Below are positions 63,070 through 64,000 of a stretch of DNA of 64,000 nucleotides, one piece after another. Both the position numbers and the translations under genes were made by a program. Numbering within the stretch: position 1 is the first letter of the stretch; the number at the start of each line of letters is the position of its first letter. The DNA is from Pseudomonas sp. Bc-h (lineage in GTDB: Bacteria > Pseudomonadota > Gammaproteobacteria > Pseudomonadales > Pseudomonadaceae). The notes below the pieces were generated by a model, which searched no databases, had not been told where the DNA came from, and saw nothing but the letters and a program-made list of their open reading frames with translations. Location of the stretch: assembly GCF_002080045.1 (NCBI RefSeq), contig NZ_MUIN01000002.1, positions 187,251 to 251,250 on the forward strand, given 5' to 3'.

Positions 63070-63762
63070 TCACTGACCCAAGGCAAAGGTCACTGCTGCC
63101 CGGGCATGCAGTTCGGTCGTATCGAACAAGGGCAATCTGCTGTGCTCAGGTTTGATTAGCAGGCCTATTTCGGTACACCCCAGAATAACGGCTTGCGCAC
63201 CTTGCGCGGCTAGAGACTCGATGACGTGCTGAAACGACAACCGAGACGTCTCGTTTATGACTCCCATGCACAATTCGTCGTATATGATGCGGTGAACGAC
63301 CCGGCGGTCATCGGCATCTGGCACCAAGACGTTCAAGCCCATCGTCTTCAACCGGTCCTTGAGGAAGTCCTGCTCCATGGTGAATGACGTACCCAGCAAA
63401 CCCACTGTTGTCACGCCTGCCTCCAAAGCAGCCTGTGCTGTGGGATCAGCGATGTGCAGAAATGGAATGCCGATCGCCTGCTGAATCTGCTCGGCGACCT
63501 TGTGCATCGTGTTGGTACACAAAACAACGCAATCCGCGCCGCCTGACTCGAGCCTGCCAGCGGCGTCCGCTAAAATAGCGCCAGCATCACACCAGCGCCC
63601 CAGGTGTTGCGCTTGCTCGATCGGACCGAAATCAACGCTGTACATCAGCAACTGAGCGGAGCGCAGCCGGCCCAGTCGGGTTCTAACTTGCTGGTTGATA
63701 AGCCGATAGTATTCGATACTGGATTCCCAGCTCATGCCACCGATAAGGCCAATAGTGCGCAT
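63070..63762 (-). CDS. Aspartate/glutamate racemase family protein
   Basis: A 230-residue PLP-independent racemase. The two catalytic Cys lie in VVLCTNTMHK and VILGCTEIGLL; the N-terminus IGLIGGMSWESSIEYYRLIN is typical of the RacX/YgeA group. It probably racemises amino acids for cell-wall or D-amino-acid metabolism. Confidence 0.92.
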   Translation of the reverse strand: MRTIGLIGGMSWESSIEYYRLINQQVRTRLGRLRSAQLLMYSVDFGPIEQAQHLGRWCDAGAILADAAGRLESGGADCVVLCTNTMHKVAEQIQQAIGIPFLHIADPTAQAALEAGVTTVGLLGTSFTMEQDFLKDRLKTMGLNVLVPDADDRRVVHRIIYDELCMGVINETSRLSFQHVIESLAAQGAQAVILGCTEIGLLIKPEHSRLPLFDTTELHARAAVTFALGQ

Positions 63763-63842
63763 GCTGCCTCCCCAAAAATGAACGTATTAGTGTCGAAAAA
63801 GATTCACATTCTTCAAAAGACTTAGCTATCAGGAAATTTCAC

Positions 63843-64000
63843 ATGCTGAGTCGGGACATATTGGACGGTGCGGTCTGCATCCAACTCTTGCCGCGTGCAG
63901 CTTACAGTGCCCATGACCCTGCACAGTGGCATACATTGGGCGTCACTTTGGAGCGTCAGAAGGGAGTGCACGCCATCAATTCGGATCGCCGGGTCGATTT
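63843..64000 (+). CDS. AraC-family regulator, C-terminus cut by window edge
   Basis: An open frame from ATG 63843 after AGGAAA, reading MLSRDILDGAVCIQLLPRAAY and later LERQKGVHAINSDRRVD at the window end. This resembles the N-terminus of a pseudomonad AraC subgroup with an ERQxGVHAxxSDRR block. The DNA-binding domain is outside the window, so the call is tentative. Confidence 0.6.
   Translation, partial: MLSRDILDGAVCIQLLPRAAYSAHDPAQWHTLGVTLERQKGVHAINSDRRVD

Overview
The window looks like a Pseudomonas chromosome: GC-rich genes, Pseudomonas-type small families (DUF2790, BPSL0761), and short ribosome-binding leaders of the Hfq/Crc type. Its core, about 0-37.5 kb, is a catabolic cluster that I recognise from gene content and order as an abietane diterpenoid (resin acid) degradation locus of the dit type, known from Pseudomonas abietaniphila BKME-9 and Paraburkholderia xenovorans LB400. 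From 9.8 to 25.4 kb the order is ferredoxin (ditA3), SDR (ditB), extradiol dioxygenase (ditC), FAH-family enzyme (ditD), MFS permease (ditE), IclR regulator (ditR), thiolase-like protein (ditF) with a DUF35 partner, SDR (ditG), FAH-family enzyme (ditH), Rieske oxygenase alpha and beta (ditA1, ditA2), DUF2889 protein, SDR (ditI), CoA ligase (ditJ) and TetR regulator (ditK). The symbols come from memory of that published locus, not from a search.

The left arm (0-9.5 kb) carries a partial TetR gene, a P450, an unrecognised 343-residue protein, an SDR, an MFS transporter and a small NTF2-like protein. Facing it is a minus-strand group with an SDR, an FAD-dependent ferredoxin reductase, a [2Fe-2S] ferredoxin and a second, paralogous MFS. 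The right arm (25.7-37.5 kb) holds an amidohydrolase, FAH enzyme, 3-hydroxyacyl-CoA dehydrogenase, thiolase, AhpD-like protein, P450 (ditQ-like), second amidohydrolase, three acyl-CoA dehydrogenases and an enoyl-CoA hydratase. A plausible flow is uptake by MFS permeases, P450 hydroxylation and SDR oxidation, ring dioxygenation (DitA1A2A3), diol dehydrogenation, meta-cleavage (DitC), FAH-type C-C bond chemistry, then CoA activation and beta-oxidation-like steps with a possible retro-aldol step (DitF/DUF35).

Two regulatory layers can be read directly. Many leaders carry AAnAAnAA motifs at the ribosome-binding site, as in Hfq/Crc catabolite repression targets. Five promoter regions (ditA3, ditG, ditA1, ditI and the 31.9-kb amidohydrolase) and more weakly the 25.7-kb operon and ditQ share a 25-bp inverted repeat of the form ACAY-N11-RTGT, a candidate cluster-specific operator.

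At 37.5-44.7 kb lie a glutathione peroxidase and a separate catabolic module: LacI regulator, enolase-superfamily dehydratase, ACS-type MFS, and two Tat-exported enzymes, one of them frameshifted. The LacI-type gene is followed by a promoter bracketed by two LacI-like operators. From 44.7 to 47.8 kb is a gene-poor, lower-GC tract. Next come a Fic protein, a Sir2/BPSL0761 operon with a XRE regulator nearby (47.8-51.7 kb), and a patchwork of small regulator/enzyme units, including decayed LysR and MFS genes, PLP decarboxylase, alpha/beta hydrolases, SDRs, TetR and AraC regulators, RidA, DUF2790 and an Asp/Glu racemase (52.3-64 kb). No rRNA, tRNA, CRISPR array or intact insertion sequence was seen.
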